This document shows, in pieces, positions 6,562 through 6,643 of a stretch of 6,643 nt of DNA; within the stretch, counting starts at the first letter, position 1; every line of letters begins with the position of its first letter. The translations under genes were made by a program, and so were the position numbers. The DNA comes from Thermoplasmata archaeon (GTDB lineage: Archaea; Thermoplasmatota; E2; UBA202; JdFR-43): contig JAGHBD010000142.1 in the NCBI GenBank assembly GCA_021161135.1, positions 1 to 6,643 on the forward strand. Reading direction: 5' to 3'. The notes beneath the pieces were generated by a model. The model saw nothing but the letters and a program-made list of their open reading frames with translations. It searched no databases and was not told where the DNA came from.

Positions 6562-6643
6562 ACAAAACGTTCATACTCATTGTCTATCTTTATTCCTCTG
6601 GAATAAAAAACAGGAGAATTATTGGACAAACTTTGATGACTCC
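6531..6643 (-). CDS. C-terminal fragment (36 codons) of an unidentified gene
   Basis: A - strand frame is open from the right edge to a TAA at 6533-6531. The visible product includes VFYSRGIKIDNEYERFVLAL and ends in LQEVLQC. Composition is ordinary for a soluble globular protein with an amphipathic C-terminal helix, and the other two - strand frames close quickly. I do not recognise the family, and 36 residues are too few to assign a function. If real, this gene lies upstream of and in the same direction as the sensor, with a 58-nt spacer to ATG 6472. Because the sensor has its own TATA-like box, the two need not be one operon. Confidence 0.5.
   Translation of the reverse strand, partial: SHQSLSNNSPVFYSRGIKIDNEYERFVLALQEVLQC

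Overview
The window looks like chromosomal DNA from an A+T-rich archaeon, most likely a euryarchaeote of the Thermoplasmatota type. The support is indirect. Shine-Dalgarno sites match the archaeal 16S tail (GGAGGT, GAGGTGA). Two genes lack such a site but have a TATA-like box about 26 nt before an ATG, as expected for leaderless archaeal mRNA. The gene content also fits: an adenosine-specific kinase, a C25 protease with archaeal-style Ig-like domains, and a very large REC/PAS/GAF sensor. No rRNA or other marker gene is present, so the placement is inference.

Left part, + strand (1-2648): a gingipain-like C25 cysteine peptidase, probably missing its 5' end at the window edge, overlaps a Nudix hydrolase of ADP-ribose pyrophosphatase type by 19 bp. 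After 22 bp comes an adenosine-specific kinase (PF04008 family), apparently with its own leaderless promoter. The Nudix enzyme would release AMP from ADP-ribose and the kinase family binds AMP/adenosine, so these two may share adenylate metabolism. The protease is a less obvious partner.

Right part, - strand (2650-6472): a two-gene signalling operon. The first gene encodes a sensor of about 1130 residues (REC-PAS-GAF-PAS-PAS-PAS-PAS-GAF) that ends in a histidine-containing DHp-like helical segment and has no ATPase (CA) domain. Its last codons overlap, by 8 bp, a single-domain response regulator with a roughly 17-residue insertion after the phospho-acceptor Asp and no standard Lys-Pro motif. 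The pair is therefore an incomplete or unconventional phosphorelay that needs a kinase in trans or works by protein-protein contact. This operon converges on the + strand genes with a single base between the stop codons.

Right edge (6531-6643): an open - strand frame looks like the last 36 codons of an unidentified gene. Its stop codon lies in a perfect 13-bp inverted repeat. The spacer to the sensor gene (6473-6530) holds the sensor's promoter. No tRNA, CRISPR array, insertion sequence or origin was seen.
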